A stretch of 64,000 bases of DNA from Bacillota bacterium. Its GTDB lineage: Bacteria; Bacillota; Clostridia; Lachnospirales; Lachnospiraceae. This document shows, in pieces, positions 53,322 through 62,770 of the stretch. The notes beneath the pieces are model-generated. The model was not told the DNA's origin. It ran no database searches and worked only from the letters and a program-made list of their open reading frames with translations. Location: the NCBI GenBank assembly GCA_023410575.1, contig JAEYPP010000005.1, forward strand, positions 1 through 64,000. Direction: 5' to 3'. The translations under genes and the position numbers were made by a program. Each line of letters opens with the position of its first letter. Within the stretch, counting starts at the first letter, position 1.

Positions 53322-54830
53322 TTAACTTGTAAATTCTTTTTTGAATTGCTCGATTGCCTGAATTAGTTTCTTTTCGCATTCCTCATCCATAACCTTATTC
53401 TCACGAATACTTGTTGGAATTTCTGGATACTTCGTATCAATATAATCAAATAATTCTTTCTCGAATGTTTGGATTGCAGAAACTTCAATATCAAGTAAAT
53501 ACTTCTTAGTTGCTGCATATATGATAATTACTTGATATTCTACAGGCATTGGCTTGTATTGAGGTTGCTTTAAGATTTCTCTAATTCTTTCCCCTTGTGC
53601 AAGCTTTTCTTTTGTATCAGCGTCCAAATCAGAACCAAACTGGGAGAATGCTGCTAACTCACGATATTGAGCTAACTCAATACGGATTGGACCGGAAATA
53701 TTCTTCATCGCTTTAATCTGAGCAGAACCACCAACACGGGATACGGAAAGACCTGCATTAACTGGAGGTCGAAAACCTGCATTGAACATCTCTGTTTCAA
53801 GATAAATCTGACCATCGGTGATAGATATTACATTCGTAGGAATATAAGCAGATACGTCTCCTGCCTGTGTTTCAATGATTGGAAGTGCTGTCAAAGAACC
53901 ACCACCGAATTCATCCGAAAGACGAGCAGAACGCTCTAACAACCTAGAATGTAAGTAAAATACATCACCTGGATAAGCTTCACGTCCTGGAGCTCTCTTA
54001 AGCAATAAAGAAAGAGTACGATATGCAACTGCGTGCTTACTTAAGTCATCATAAACGATTAGTACGTCCTGTCCTGATTCCATCCACTCCTCACCCATTG
54101 CACATCCAGAATAAGGTGCAATATACTGTAAAGGTGCCAATTCACTCGCTGTAGATGCAACAATAGTGGAATAATCCATAGCTCCATACTCTTCTAGAGT
54201 TTTAACAATATTGGCAACTGTAGATGCTTTCTGACCAATTGCAACATAAATACATTTCACATTCTGACCTTTTTGATTAATAATTGTATCAATTGCAATC
54301 GCAGTTTTTCCTGTCTGACGGTCACCAATAATCAACTCACGCTGACCTCTTCCGATAGGAACCATAGAGTCAATTGCTTTAATTCCAGTCTGTAATGGGG
54401 TATCTACTGATTTACGAGCGATAACACCAGAGGCTACACGCTCAATCTGGCGGAATTTCTTAGTCTCAATTGGACCTTTCCCATCAATTGGTTGCCCAAG
54501 TGCATTTACCACTCGGCCAAGCATAACATCTCCCACAGGGACTTCAACTACACGACCAGTAGTCTTAACCGTATCTCCTTCACTGATATTACTTGTATCA
54601 CCAAGTAGTACTGCTCCGACATTATCCTCCTCTAAGTTGAGTACCATTCCATAGATATCTCCCGGGAATTCAAGAAGCTCACCTTGCATAGCCTTCTCAA
54701 GACCATGGATACGTGCAATACTATCCGCCACCTGAATTACCGTACCAACGTCGGATACTTCAAGCTGCGTGCTGTAATTCTTGATTTGCTCTTTTATTAC
54801 TGAACTTATTTCTTCAGGTCTTAAATTCAA
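53322..54830 (-). CDS. atpA: ATP synthase alpha subunit
   Basis: This 502-residue non-catalytic nucleotide-binding subunit has Walker A GDRQTGKTAIA, the N-terminal LRPEEISSVIKEQI stretch, and PGDVFYLHSRLLERSA. Standard length and order. Confidence 0.98.
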   Translation of the reverse strand: MNLRPEEISSVIKEQIKNYSTQLEVSDVGTVIQVADSIARIHGLEKAMQGELLEFPGDIYGMVLNLEEDNVGAVLLGDTSNISEGDTVKTTGRVVEVPVGDVMLGRVVNALGQPIDGKGPIETKKFRQIERVASGVIARKSVDTPLQTGIKAIDSMVPIGRGQRELIIGDRQTGKTAIAIDTIINQKGQNVKCIYVAIGQKASTVANIVKTLEEYGAMDYSTIVASTASELAPLQYIAPYSGCAMGEEWMESGQDVLIVYDDLSKHAVAYRTLSLLLKRAPGREAYPGDVFYLHSRLLERSARLSDEFGGGSLTALPIIETQAGDVSAYIPTNVISITDGQIYLETEMFNAGFRPPVNAGLSVSRVGGSAQIKAMKNISGPIRIELAQYRELAAFSQFGSDLDADTKEKLAQGERIREILKQPQYKPMPVEYQVIIIYAATKKYLLDIEVSAIQTFEKELFDYIDTKYPEIPTSIRENKVMDEECEKKLIQAIEQFKKEFTS

Positions 54831-54874
54831 GAGATAAGCACCTTCTTTCTATAATTTCTTTCAAGACGTTTTGA

Positions 54875-55414
54875 TTATGATCGAAGCAATACTTTTGATA
54901 AAGTCTTTAGCTTTGTTCGTATACTAGAGTCAACAATATGATCACCGATACGAATGACTAAACCACCAATAAGTTCTGAGTCTACAGTATAATTCATATT
55001 AAACTTTACATATTTGGTTGTTGCTAAAAGCTTATCTTCTAACTTTTTTTTCTGTTCCTCATTCAAAAGAATAGCGGATGTTACCGAAGCGACTCCGATG
55101 TTCTTGTATTCACGAACTTTAGCTAGAAAGTAATCAAAGATTCCATTCATCTCATCATATCTCCCTTTTTCGACGATAATCAGTAAAAATCCGGTTACAT
55201 CATCAGAAACTCTACCCTTTAGCACCTTCTCTACGAAAGAAACTTTCTCTTTCTTCGTAATCTTTGGATGATTCAAAAATTTATAAAGTTCTGCATTCTC
55301 TGTAAATGCTTCTTTGACAACTTTGATTTCAGCTTCAATGGTATCTAATATTTTTTTTTCTAAGCATAGATCAAATAAGGCTTCACCATATGGTTTAGAA
55401 ATTAGTTTTTCCAT
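54875..55414 (-). CDS. atpH: ATP synthase delta subunit
   Basis: A 179-residue protein. The helical N-terminal domain (YGEALFDLCLEKKILDTIEA) binds alpha, and the C-terminal SELIGGLVIRIGDHIVDSSI motif is typical. It links F1 to the peripheral stalk. Its start overlaps the end of atpF by 13 bases, which suggests translational coupling. Confidence 0.95.
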   Translation of the reverse strand: MEKLISKPYGEALFDLCLEKKILDTIEAEIKVVKEAFTENAELYKFLNHPKITKKEKVSFVEKVLKGRVSDDVTGFLLIIVEKGRYDEMNGIFDYFLAKVREYKNIGVASVTSAILLNEEQKKKLEDKLLATTKYVKFNMNYTVDSELIGGLVIRIGDHIVDSSIRTKLKTLSKVLLRS

Positions 55415-56010
55415 GTATCATCACCCATTTCACTCAAAGCTTCCTCTACTAACTGTGCTTGTTTTAAAGTGTCTATATTTACCGTAATGATTTTTTCTGC
55501 CATAGCAGTTGCTACAGAAATCATCTCTTGTTTCATTTCATCTCTAACTTTACTCTTTTCCAAGGCAATTTCTTTCGTTGCTCTATCTAAAATTCTTGAT
55601 GCCTCAAGTTTTGCCTCATCTACAATTTCATTTTCACGTTTTAGAGCTTTGCTACGACCTTCTCGCAATATTTCATCCACTTCCTGAGATGCATTGTTTA
55701 ACTTTGCTTCATAATCACTTTTTAACGTCATTGCCTCTTTTTTCTCTTGAGCTGAAAATTCCAAGTCTCCTTGAACCTTCTCTTGGCGTTTTAATAAAAG
55801 TTCTCTTGCTGGATTAAATAAGAGATAGGATAATGCTAAAAATAAGATAAAGACTGCCAATGCTACAATCAAGGTATCTGCTAACATTTGAAAGTCCAGT
55901 CCAAAGATACGATTGGTCAGACCTTCTTCGGTTACTTTTGCTCGAACCGTTGCAAGCTCCTGTGAAAAGACAATTGTCTTGATACTTAAGCTTGTTATAA
56001 AATTGATCAC
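55402..56010 (-). CDS. atpF: ATP synthase b subunit
   Basis: A 202-residue protein, slightly long. The N-terminal ~35 residues precede the membrane segment (LADTLIVALAVFILFLALSY, about 42-62), and a long charged coiled coil follows (ARELLLKRQEKVQGDLEFSA onward). It forms the peripheral stalk of Fo. A shorter start inside the N-terminal extension is possible, but none has a better ribosome site. Confidence 0.94.
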   Translation of the reverse strand: MINFITSLSIKTIVFSQELATVRAKVTEEGLTNRIFGLDFQMLADTLIVALAVFILFLALSYLLFNPARELLLKRQEKVQGDLEFSAQEKKEAMTLKSDYEAKLNNASQEVDEILREGRSKALKRENEIVDEAKLEASRILDRATKEIALEKSKVRDEMKQEMISVATAMAEKIITVNIDTLKQAQLVEEALSEMGDDTWKN

Positions 56011-56053
56011 CTTCTTAGCCTCCCTTCTAATGTTATATTGTTAGTAGGACCGA

Positions 56054-56311
56054 TTATAGTTTGCCAATTAATGGGTTAGCAAATAATAGGATAATAGCTA
56101 CAGCAAAACCGTAAAGACCAGTTGTTTCTGCTACTGCTTGTCCTAAAAGCATAGTAGACATAATATTACCTCTTGCGCCAGGATTGCGACCTACTGCAGA
56201 TGCACCATAACCTGCTGCGATTCCTTGTCCTATTCCAGGTCCAATACCTGCAATCATTGCTAGACCTGCACCAATAGCTGAACATCCTAATACAAAAGCT
56301 TCATTTGACAT
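56054..56311 (-). CDS. atpE: ATP synthase c subunit, Na+-type
   Basis: An 85-residue hairpin of two membrane helices, starting at ATG 56311 with GGAGG upstream. The ion site combines Gln29 (GPGIGQG), Val60, Glu62, Thr63, Thr64 and Tyr67 (GQAVAETTGLY). These positions match the Na+ ligands Gln32, Val63, Glu65, Ser66, Thr67 and Tyr70 of the Ilyobacter tartaricus c ring, with Ser to Thr as the only change. The enzyme therefore probably uses Na+ rather than H+. Confidence 0.95.
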   Translation of the reverse strand: MSNEAFVLGCSAIGAGLAMIAGIGPGIGQGIAAGYGASAVGRNPGARGNIMSTMLLGQAVAETTGLYGFAVAIILLFANPLIGKL

Positions 56312-56383
56312 ATAGAATTCCTCCTTAATCATCTAATTGTTAGTTAACCTAACCTAATTTAATTTGTAACTTTTAATTGTTTC

Positions 56384-57145
56384 CTAGCCTTCCTCAAAAG
56401 TATTTGATATAAATACCATTGTTAACATACAGAACACATAGGTTTGAATTGCACCTGAGAATAAATCAAAGTAAAAGTGCGCTCCTGCTGGCCATATTAA
56501 TTTTGCAAACCACGGAAGCAAGCCATAAACTAATCCTAGCATTACAGTACCTGATAATACATTACCAAAAAGACGCAAGGACATTGATATTGGTGTCGCG
56601 AATTCTCCAATAATATTAATTGGCGATAAAAATAACGGTTTAAATAAACTAGTAACATGCTTTGCCTTTTGGTACTTAAAGCCATTGTAATGTATTAATA
56701 CAAATGTTATTAGTGCTAAGCTGAAAGTAACACCATAATCAGCAGTAGGTGATCTTAAACCAAACAAACCGGATATGTTGGCAATCAGAATAAATATAAA
56801 TATTGTTCCAATGTAGTTTGAAAACTTATATCCATGCTTTTCACCCATGTTTGCTTTCGTTAGATTATCAAAGGTCTCTACAATATACTCAATCGCATTC
56901 AGAAATCTTCCAGGCTTCTTATATGGATTGGCATGCCGTATCACATAATTTGCAATGATTGCGAAGCCAATGAGCAGAACCATGATAATAAATAAACTAA
57001 CATGTGTTGTTGTTAGCCAAACTTCGTGACCAAATAATGTGTACTTATAAAACCCATCCACACCAAAGGTCACATCATCACTTGCTTTAGCTACAACTTC
57101 CGTGTTTGTTACACTTTCGGAAAGCAATATGCTAGCCAAACTCAC
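56384..57145 (-). CDS. atpB: ATP synthase a subunit
   Basis: A 253-residue membrane protein with five or six spans. The conserved Arg lies in ATPISMSLRLFGNVLSGT. The C-terminal helix pair ends in VFCMLTMVFISNTFEEG. With the c ring it forms the ion path of Fo. Confidence 0.96.
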   Translation of the reverse strand: MSLASILLSESVTNTEVVAKASDDVTFGVDGFYKYTLFGHEVWLTTTHVSLFIIMVLLIGFAIIANYVIRHANPYKKPGRFLNAIEYIVETFDNLTKANMGEKHGYKFSNYIGTIFIFILIANISGLFGLRSPTADYGVTFSLALITFVLIHYNGFKYQKAKHVTSLFKPLFLSPINIIGEFATPISMSLRLFGNVLSGTVMLGLVYGLLPWFAKLIWPAGAHFYFDLFSGAIQTYVFCMLTMVFISNTFEEG

Positions 57146-57159
57146 TTTCTCACCTTCCT

Positions 57160-57543
57160 TTATTTGTTTTTTACTAAAAATTTATGCGTTAACGGCTGTA
57201 AAAAGGCCGAAAACTTCAGTGTTAATGCTCCAAATAGAACACTTAGTAACGAGATTTGTTTAGAATATGCTGCAATAAAAAAGACTACAATCACAATGGC
57301 TAAACGTAACATCACTTTTTTTTGAAAATACGAGTTTGCTACTTTTTCTTCTTTTGCTAATCCTTTTGCTATGGAACTGTACATATCGTATGCTAAGAAT
57401 ATTGAGACAATAATTCCTACTACTAACCCAATATAATAAGCTGTTTTATTCGTAGTCCAAAAAAGACCTGGAAGGATTAGGAGAACTCCAAAGATAACTA
57501 TTCCAACTAGAAGTTCCATAAAAGTCTGTTTACCCTCATTCAT
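57160..57543 (-). CDS. AtpI-like ATP synthase subunit I
   Basis: A 127-residue membrane protein with four hydrophobic segments (FMELLVGIVIFGVLLILPGL, TAYYIGLVVGIIVSIFLAY, MLRLAIVIVVFFIAAYSK and a C-terminal one). It is positioned and sized like the Atp1/AtpI (i) proteins that help assemble the c ring. Directly precedes atpB by 14 bases. Confidence 0.75.
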   Translation of the reverse strand: MNEGKQTFMELLVGIVIFGVLLILPGLFWTTNKTAYYIGLVVGIIVSIFLAYDMYSSIAKGLAKEEKVANSYFQKKVMLRLAIVIVVFFIAAYSKQISLLSVLFGALTLKFSAFLQPLTHKFLVKNK

Positions 57544-57587
57544 AAATTTGCTCCTTTATCTTTAATCCTTAAGTCTGCATCTGCTTA

Positions 57588-57893
57588 CTAATTTTGATTT
57601 TTACTATCTTTTTTACTATCTTTTTTACTATGTTTTAAATCTTCCATATACTTTAGCATAGCATCTTCTTTTGCCTTATCTTTAGCATAGAACTGTTTTG
57701 TCATCAAATAGACATTACGAAATGCAGCTAAGATTCCAAGAATAATACCAATTACTGCAATGAAGTTAGTTTTTAACCATTCGTCTAATTTAATACCTAT
57801 AAATAGACATAAAAAAATCGGCACAACCATAGTAATTCCAATCTGTGTAATTAATACAACAGAACTTAGTACTTTTTTATCTATTTTCATCAT
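57588..57893 (-). CDS. atpZ: AtpZ/F0F1-ATPase accessory protein
   Basis: A 101-residue protein with two membrane segments (SSVVLITQIGITMVVPIFLC and FIAVIGIILGILAAFRNVYL) and the GIKLDEWLKTNF loop typical of AtpZ (PF09527). AtpZ proteins assist ATP synthase assembly, and some form a Mg2+/Ca2+ channel with AtpI. The tail ends in repeated KKDSKKDSKN, coded by a short repeat at 57598-57625. First gene of the atp operon. Confidence 0.85.
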   Translation of the reverse strand: MMKIDKKVLSSVVLITQIGITMVVPIFLCLFIGIKLDEWLKTNFIAVIGIILGILAAFRNVYLMTKQFYAKDKAKEDAMLKYMEDLKHSKKDSKKDSKNQN

Positions 57894-57935
57894 TTACTCC
57901 AAATTATTTACTATTTAAGTTGCTCAATTGAACAT

Positions 57936-58023
57936 AAAAAAACTGTTATAATGGATGTTGCACTACTAACCAATCGTTGCCTAGTAAGTATATGCATTTT
58001 TTCATCATTATAACAGTTTTTTT
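57936..58023. promoter_or_regulatory. 18-bp-arm hairpin overlapping the probable atp promoter
   Basis: The arms 57936-57953 and 58006-58023 are perfect complements (A7-CTGTTATAATG and its reverse), separated by 52 bases. Read on the minus strand, the hairpin plus T7 can terminate rpiB. The loop and left arm also hold a minus-strand promoter TTGGTT (57968-57973), 17-base spacer, TATAAC (57945-57950) for atpZ. Terminator and promoter therefore share bases. Confidence 0.6.
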
Positions 58024-58096
58024 ATAATCTATTAGGATTCTATCTAATATGATGTATTCTATTATGATTCTTTACCATGATTTTATTTATTTTGAT

Positions 58097-58528
58097 CTAT
58101 TCTGATTCAATCAATCCGATTCTTCGTAGGTGTCTTTCTTCATTCGAGAATGGCGTATCCAAGAAGGTATCAACTACTTTAAGTGCTAGTCCAGGTCCGA
58201 TTACTCGCCCACCCATTGCTAAGATGTTAGCATCATTGTGTAATCTTGTGGCTTCTGCACTAAAGACATCATGACATAAAGCAGCTCGGATACCTTTATT
58301 TCTATTTGCTGTAATTGAGATCCCAATTCCTGTTCCACAGATTAAGATTCCCTTTTCGCACTCCTTATTTAAAATAGCATGTACAACCTTTTTTGCATAA
58401 ACAGGATAATCAACGGACTTATTCTCTTCAACTCCAAAGTTTTTAAACTCGATCCCTCTTTCTTTCAAATGCTCTATTACTGCCTGCATTAAATCATATC
58501 CGCCTTGGTCACAACCTAAAGCTATCAT
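58097..58528 (-). CDS. rpiB: Ribose 5-phosphate isomerase B
   Basis: A 143-residue protein starting at ATG 58528 (MIALGCDQGGYDLMQAVIEH), with GGAGGAATTGGT upstream. It has the RpiB features: catalytic Cys in GILICGTGIGISITAN and His in CHDVFSAEATRLHNDANIL. It interconverts ribose 5-phosphate and ribulose 5-phosphate. The N-terminal GCDQGG (usually GsDHaG) carries Gln where His is common, which may hint at a related sugar-phosphate isomerase. Confidence 0.9.
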   Translation of the reverse strand: MIALGCDQGGYDLMQAVIEHLKERGIEFKNFGVEENKSVDYPVYAKKVVHAILNKECEKGILICGTGIGISITANRNKGIRAALCHDVFSAEATRLHNDANILAMGGRVIGPGLALKVVDTFLDTPFSNEERHLRRIGLIESE

Positions 58529-58692
58529 ACCAATTCCTCCATCTGTATATATTAATAATATTATATGAACATGCATAATATCCTATCATTAACAGTCTAA
58601 CTATCTCTATAATTGGGCTAAAAATGAATTATCCATGCAAACGAACATTATTCTGTCATAAACATAGTGTTGCATACGACAATCTCACGATA

Positions 58693-59751
58693 CTAATCAC
58701 AACGTATCACCCGATATCCAGCTGCTTTTAGCAAACGATTCATAATTGCTTGACTTAAGGAATTATCCTCAAAGCTTTCTGAATAAATATAGGATACTCC
58801 TATCGTATCAAAGTCTCTTAAAACTCCAAAAAGATGCGCAGCAATTACTTGTTCTTCCTTACGAGCTCCAATGCTTTTTACCGTCCCAAACAAATATCTT
58901 GCTTTTGTTTCATCTGTCGCTAAAATACCAACCGAAGCATTCTGGGCAACTTTCTCTTTCGCTTGTTTATTAATTGTAGCAATCACGCTTTCCATTGGCC
59001 CTTCAAAGATTGTTAACTCGCCTTTGGGAGCATAATGTCGGTATTTCATACCTGGTGCCTTAGCAACAAGATTCTCATTTTTTGTTACTGAAATTACTGC
59101 TGGATCATATTCAATCTGAGGTAAAACCTTTTTTAGATTTTCATATGTTATAAAGCCAGGACGTAATATCATTGGCTTGTCCTGTGTTAAGTCTACAATC
59201 GTCGATTCCAACCCAATCTGTGAACTACCACCATCGATAATCATAGCAATTCTGCCCATCATATCTTCAATTACATGCTCTGCAGAAGTTGGACTAGGTC
59301 TGCCTGATAAATTAGCACTTGGCGCAGCAATATAGACGCCTGATTCAGCAATTAAACGCCTCGCTACTGGATGAGATGGCATACGAATTGCAACAGTATC
59401 AAGACCTCCTGTTGTACCATAGGGGACAGCCTCACTCTTATTTAATATTATCGTTAATGGCCCTGGCCAAAAAGCTTTTGCCAAGTCATAGGCTTCTTGT
59501 GGCACATCCTTTGCTAATACATTGAATGCCTCTACAGATGCAATATGCACGATTAATGGGTTATCAGACGGTCTACCCTTCGCTGCGTATATTTTTTTTG
59601 CTGCCTCTTCATCTAGAGCATCCCCACCAAGACCATATACCGTCTCAGTGGGGAATGCGACTAATTCACCATCTTTTAGAAAATTCTCAGCTTCTATAAA
59701 GCTAACACTTTCTATTTCAGTTTGATTTATTTTCTGTATTATTGTTTTCAT
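58693..59751 (-). CDS. L-threonylcarbamoyladenylate synthase (Sua5 type)
   Basis: A 352-residue two-domain protein. The YrdC domain (about 10-205) has FPTETVYGLGGDA, KGRPSDNPLIVHI and APSANLSGRPSPT. The Sua5 domain follows a linker with PGMKYRHYAP. It makes threonylcarbamoyl-AMP for the t6A37 tRNA modification. Its start overlaps the end of cwlD by 35 bases. Confidence 0.95.
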   Translation of the reverse strand: MKTIIQKINQTEIESVSFIEAENFLKDGELVAFPTETVYGLGGDALDEEAAKKIYAAKGRPSDNPLIVHIASVEAFNVLAKDVPQEAYDLAKAFWPGPLTIILNKSEAVPYGTTGGLDTVAIRMPSHPVARRLIAESGVYIAAPSANLSGRPSPTSAEHVIEDMMGRIAMIIDGGSSQIGLESTIVDLTQDKPMILRPGFITYENLKKVLPQIEYDPAVISVTKNENLVAKAPGMKYRHYAPKGELTIFEGPMESVIATINKQAKEKVAQNASVGILATDETKARYLFGTVKSIGARKEEQVIAAHLFGVLRDFDTIGVSYIYSESFEDNSLSQAIMNRLLKAAGYRVIRCD

Positions 59752-60460
59752 TCTTGCCTTCTTCTAAAGATAAGTAATTAACAATGCCTTCTTTGATAGC
59801 ACTTGCCATCTTCATTTGATAATCATGTGTAGCTAATAAGTCGGCTTCTTTGTTATTCGATAAGAATCCACACTCTATAATAACTAATGGACAAGTAGAT
59901 TTCTTTAACATGTAATATGCAGTATTTGATTTCTCAACTCGATGATTACCGTCTGCAATCACATCCTTGATTGTCTGCTGCATGGTTTTTGCAAGCTTTT
60001 CTCCTTCGACTGATCCATTATAATAAAATACTTGAGCCCCATGACTTGACTCCTGCGTAAAACTATTTTGATGAATACTAATAGCTAATAACGGTTTTGT
60101 TTCTTCGATTAGTTTAACACGATTTCTCATGTCTGTCGACTTTTTATTCGCATCTGTCTCTTGATATAAGCCACAATCCGTTTCTCTTACCATAACAACC
60201 TCATAGCCCTCGTTTTTTAACAAATCTCTTAACTGTAAGGCAATAGCTAGATTGATATCTTTTTCTAATGCTCCGTTTACTCCAACCTTACCTGGATCAA
60301 AACCTCCATGTCCAGCATCAATTACAATAATACCTTTATCCTCATCTGTATCGACTGGTTGAAAAATCTGTTTCATAACTGCAACACTTTTATCCGAGAG
60401 CAAAGCAATTGATAGAAAAACTAATACTGCAAATATCACATTAAAATATTTATGCTTCAT
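59717..60460 (-). CDS. cwlD: N-acetylmuramoyl-L-alanine amidase, CwlD type
   Basis: A 247-residue protein. N-terminal signal anchor (FNVIFAVLVFLSIALLSD), then an Amidase_3 zinc domain: IDAGHGGFDPGKVG (His ligand), LEKDINLAIA (Glu ligand), AISIHQNSF (His ligand) and VIIECGFLSNNKE (catalytic Glu). Length and layout fit CwlD, which prepares muramic lactam in spore cortex, so the host probably forms endospores. A Lys/Asn-rich tail ends the protein. Confidence 0.85.
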   Translation of the reverse strand: MKHKYFNVIFAVLVFLSIALLSDKSVAVMKQIFQPVDTDEDKGIIVIDAGHGGFDPGKVGVNGALEKDINLAIALQLRDLLKNEGYEVVMVRETDCGLYQETDANKKSTDMRNRVKLIEETKPLLAISIHQNSFTQESSHGAQVFYYNGSVEGEKLAKTMQQTIKDVIADGNHRVEKSNTAYYMLKKSTCPLVIIECGFLSNNKEADLLATHDYQMKMASAIKEGIVNYLSLEEGKNENNNTENKSN

Positions 60461-60609
60461 ATAGGTAACCTTACACGCTGTCTTTACCTATATTTTATGA
60501 TACTCCTATATTTAACATTCACAAAGTTAGTTCAATCATAGAATACATAAGTTATGATTCTATTTTCTCTATATTCTACTGATTCATATATCTCTTAACT
60601 AAATAATAG

Positions 60610-62313
60610 CTAGTTCACGTATTTTAGTATAATATCCCAAACTGCTGCTTTTTCAAAGCCTAATCTCCAGCTTGCAACTCCTGCTAACTTTGCATTATAT
60701 ATTAACTTCAATCGAGTATCAACAGACTCTTCTTCTTCCAACCAAATCTTATAAACAGTATCACCTTTTTGATACTCAGCATAATATTGTCCTGTCGCCT
60801 CGTCTAATATTGCCTCTACCTTATTCTTTGCTAAAACCTGTTCTGCTTCGGTCATGCCAAGTGCTTCTGACGTTAATTTACTTTCTCCAAGCTCCATACT
60901 TTCCTTCCAGAGTCTTGTATAGAATGGAATCGCCATAACAATCTTTTCTGCTGGAACCGTGGACATTGTATCGTTAATAGCATTCGTAAAAAAATTGATG
61001 GAAGATACAGAGCCTGCTTCTTCAGAGCCACCATGATGCTCATCATATCCCATAATAACAACATAATCAACGATAGCACCTTGTTCTGCATAATCATAAA
61101 ACTTGTTATATGCTGCAGGAACATAGTTATCGACGGATAGTATGATCTGATTGCTTCTGCATTTTACTGACAATTCACGTAAGAACTGTATAAAATGAGG
61201 TCCTGTCTCTGTTTTTAAACTTTCAAAATCAATGTTAATTCCATCTAGATTGTATTTAATTGACTGTGCAATAATTTCATTCACAAGTTTCTCTCTGCTA
61301 GAACTACGCGATAATACTTGGTGGGTATCAACCTCAGGATGGAAATTATCGACTAATGCCCATACTTCAATATTACGATTATGGCAATATTCTACGTAGC
61401 TTTCACTCGCCAGTGAAGATAATGAGCCATCCTCTGAGTCTATACGAAACCAAGTTGGCGAAATTGTTGTAACACCCTTAGTTGCCTCTAACATTGTATT
61501 AACACTGTTATTAGCCTCTGGAACTGTTACTTGATGCCAAGTTAAGTTAATCGTATAATCCTTTGCAAGATTTGTATATTCAGGAGTTTCAAATGTACTT
61601 GCCACATTTTCATAAAAATTCTCACTTAATGCCTTTTTCTGAACATATCCGCGAACACCATCATTCGACATTACACTGATAAATCCATTTTCTAAGCTAC
61701 CACCGTTGTTAATAATCATAACCTTGTCATCAGTAGCCAACTGTTTGAGTACCTCTGCCTTTATTGATGTTCCAGTTCGTATCTGAGTAGGGCTCTTTAC
61801 TGTTGCATATAAGTATTCTCCCCATTTATATTGAATCATTACGATATCAGGATTTTGAAATGTCTGAAATCTCATATCAGAATACATTGCTACAAAATCC
61901 AAAGCGATGTAGATATCATCAACCTCTCTTTTAACAACCGTATATGCTGTAGATACTTTATTCTTATTTACCGAATACTCTTTACTTCCTACCTCTGCCT
62001 TTATTACTTCCGTAGGTGTTGTATTAATTAAAATATTCTCATTGGAATCAAAATAAAACCTTTTATTAAAATAGGTTTTTATTGTATCTAAATCCATATA
62101 ATAAACGCCATCAAATACCTTGGCGTACTTTTCAAATTTAACGTCATCCATAATTACCAAAGCCTGTCCTTCTGGCACTTGATAATAATCAGATAACTCT
62201 TTTACTTCTTTGTTTGGTGTCAGCTTACCAATGATTGTTGCAACCACCACTATAACAATAATTAACAGAGCTGTGGCTCCGCCAATAATTCCGATCTTGG
62301 CATTCTTATCCAT
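60610..62313 (-). CDS. GH18 family glycosidase with SH3 domain, spore-lytic-enzyme type
   Basis: A 567-residue protein. An N-terminal membrane anchor (IGIIGGATALLIIVIVVVAT) is followed by a copper-amine-oxidase-N-like part (about 55-165), an SH3-like part (YATVKSPTQIRTGTSIKAEV, about 170-235) and a GH18 barrel (about 250-567). The active site reads YNLDGINIDFESL, keeping the DxxDxDxE pattern. Such enzymes resemble the YdhD/SleL-type peptidoglycan glucosaminidases. AGAGAGG precedes the ATG. Confidence 0.87.
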   Translation of the reverse strand: MDKNAKIGIIGGATALLIIVIVVVATIIGKLTPNKEVKELSDYYQVPEGQALVIMDDVKFEKYAKVFDGVYYMDLDTIKTYFNKRFYFDSNENILINTTPTEVIKAEVGSKEYSVNKNKVSTAYTVVKREVDDIYIALDFVAMYSDMRFQTFQNPDIVMIQYKWGEYLYATVKSPTQIRTGTSIKAEVLKQLATDDKVMIINNGGSLENGFISVMSNDGVRGYVQKKALSENFYENVASTFETPEYTNLAKDYTINLTWHQVTVPEANNSVNTMLEATKGVTTISPTWFRIDSEDGSLSSLASESYVEYCHNRNIEVWALVDNFHPEVDTHQVLSRSSSREKLVNEIIAQSIKYNLDGINIDFESLKTETGPHFIQFLRELSVKCRSNQIILSVDNYVPAAYNKFYDYAEQGAIVDYVVIMGYDEHHGGSEEAGSVSSINFFTNAINDTMSTVPAEKIVMAIPFYTRLWKESMELGESKLTSEALGMTEAEQVLAKNKVEAILDEATGQYYAEYQKGDTVYKIWLEEEESVDTRLKLIYNAKLAGVASWRLGFEKAAVWDIILKYVN

Positions 62314-62770
62314 GTTATACCTCTCTTTTCTTTATCGATTAAGAAAATTACATAATTTTTCGTCTACTGTACCATATGGTCATTATATCATTATTCCCTT
62401 TTACCGTCACCCCTAAAATTAAAAATGCTAAATATACGCTAACTTTTTACTAGCTACTCGTTGGAACGACTAGTATCTTTATTCTAATAAGTCAATACTG
62501 GTTGAGAGTATAGTCACCTAAAAGTTAAGTAATACTAGTCGTTTCTTATTCTCTATTATCATCGATTACGCGGTGCAATCATGTTAGATTCCTGTCAGAT
62601 GAAACATAATCGTAGTTCATCTGATATTGTATCGCTTGTATATCATGCATGTCTTGATTTCGGATAAGAAGATTGTGATATGCATACTTAATCCTAATAG
62701 GAAACCTGCATAAGTTAGGATATCCATTTTTCGTATGGAATGCTCCTAAAAGTGTAATAGAGAATTGAAA
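62314..62770. other. Gene-free region with several hairpins
   Basis: 457 bases without a credible gene. A 12-bp perfect inverted repeat AACGACTAGTAT (62465-62476) / ATACTAGTCGTT (62532-62543) encloses a smaller ATACT/AGTAT hairpin, and TCAGATGAA (62595-62603) pairs with TTCATCTGA (62616-62624). No T-run follows these, so they are not plain terminators. The promoter of the GH18 gene should lie at the left end, but I cannot point to a clear pair of boxes. Confidence 0.5.
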
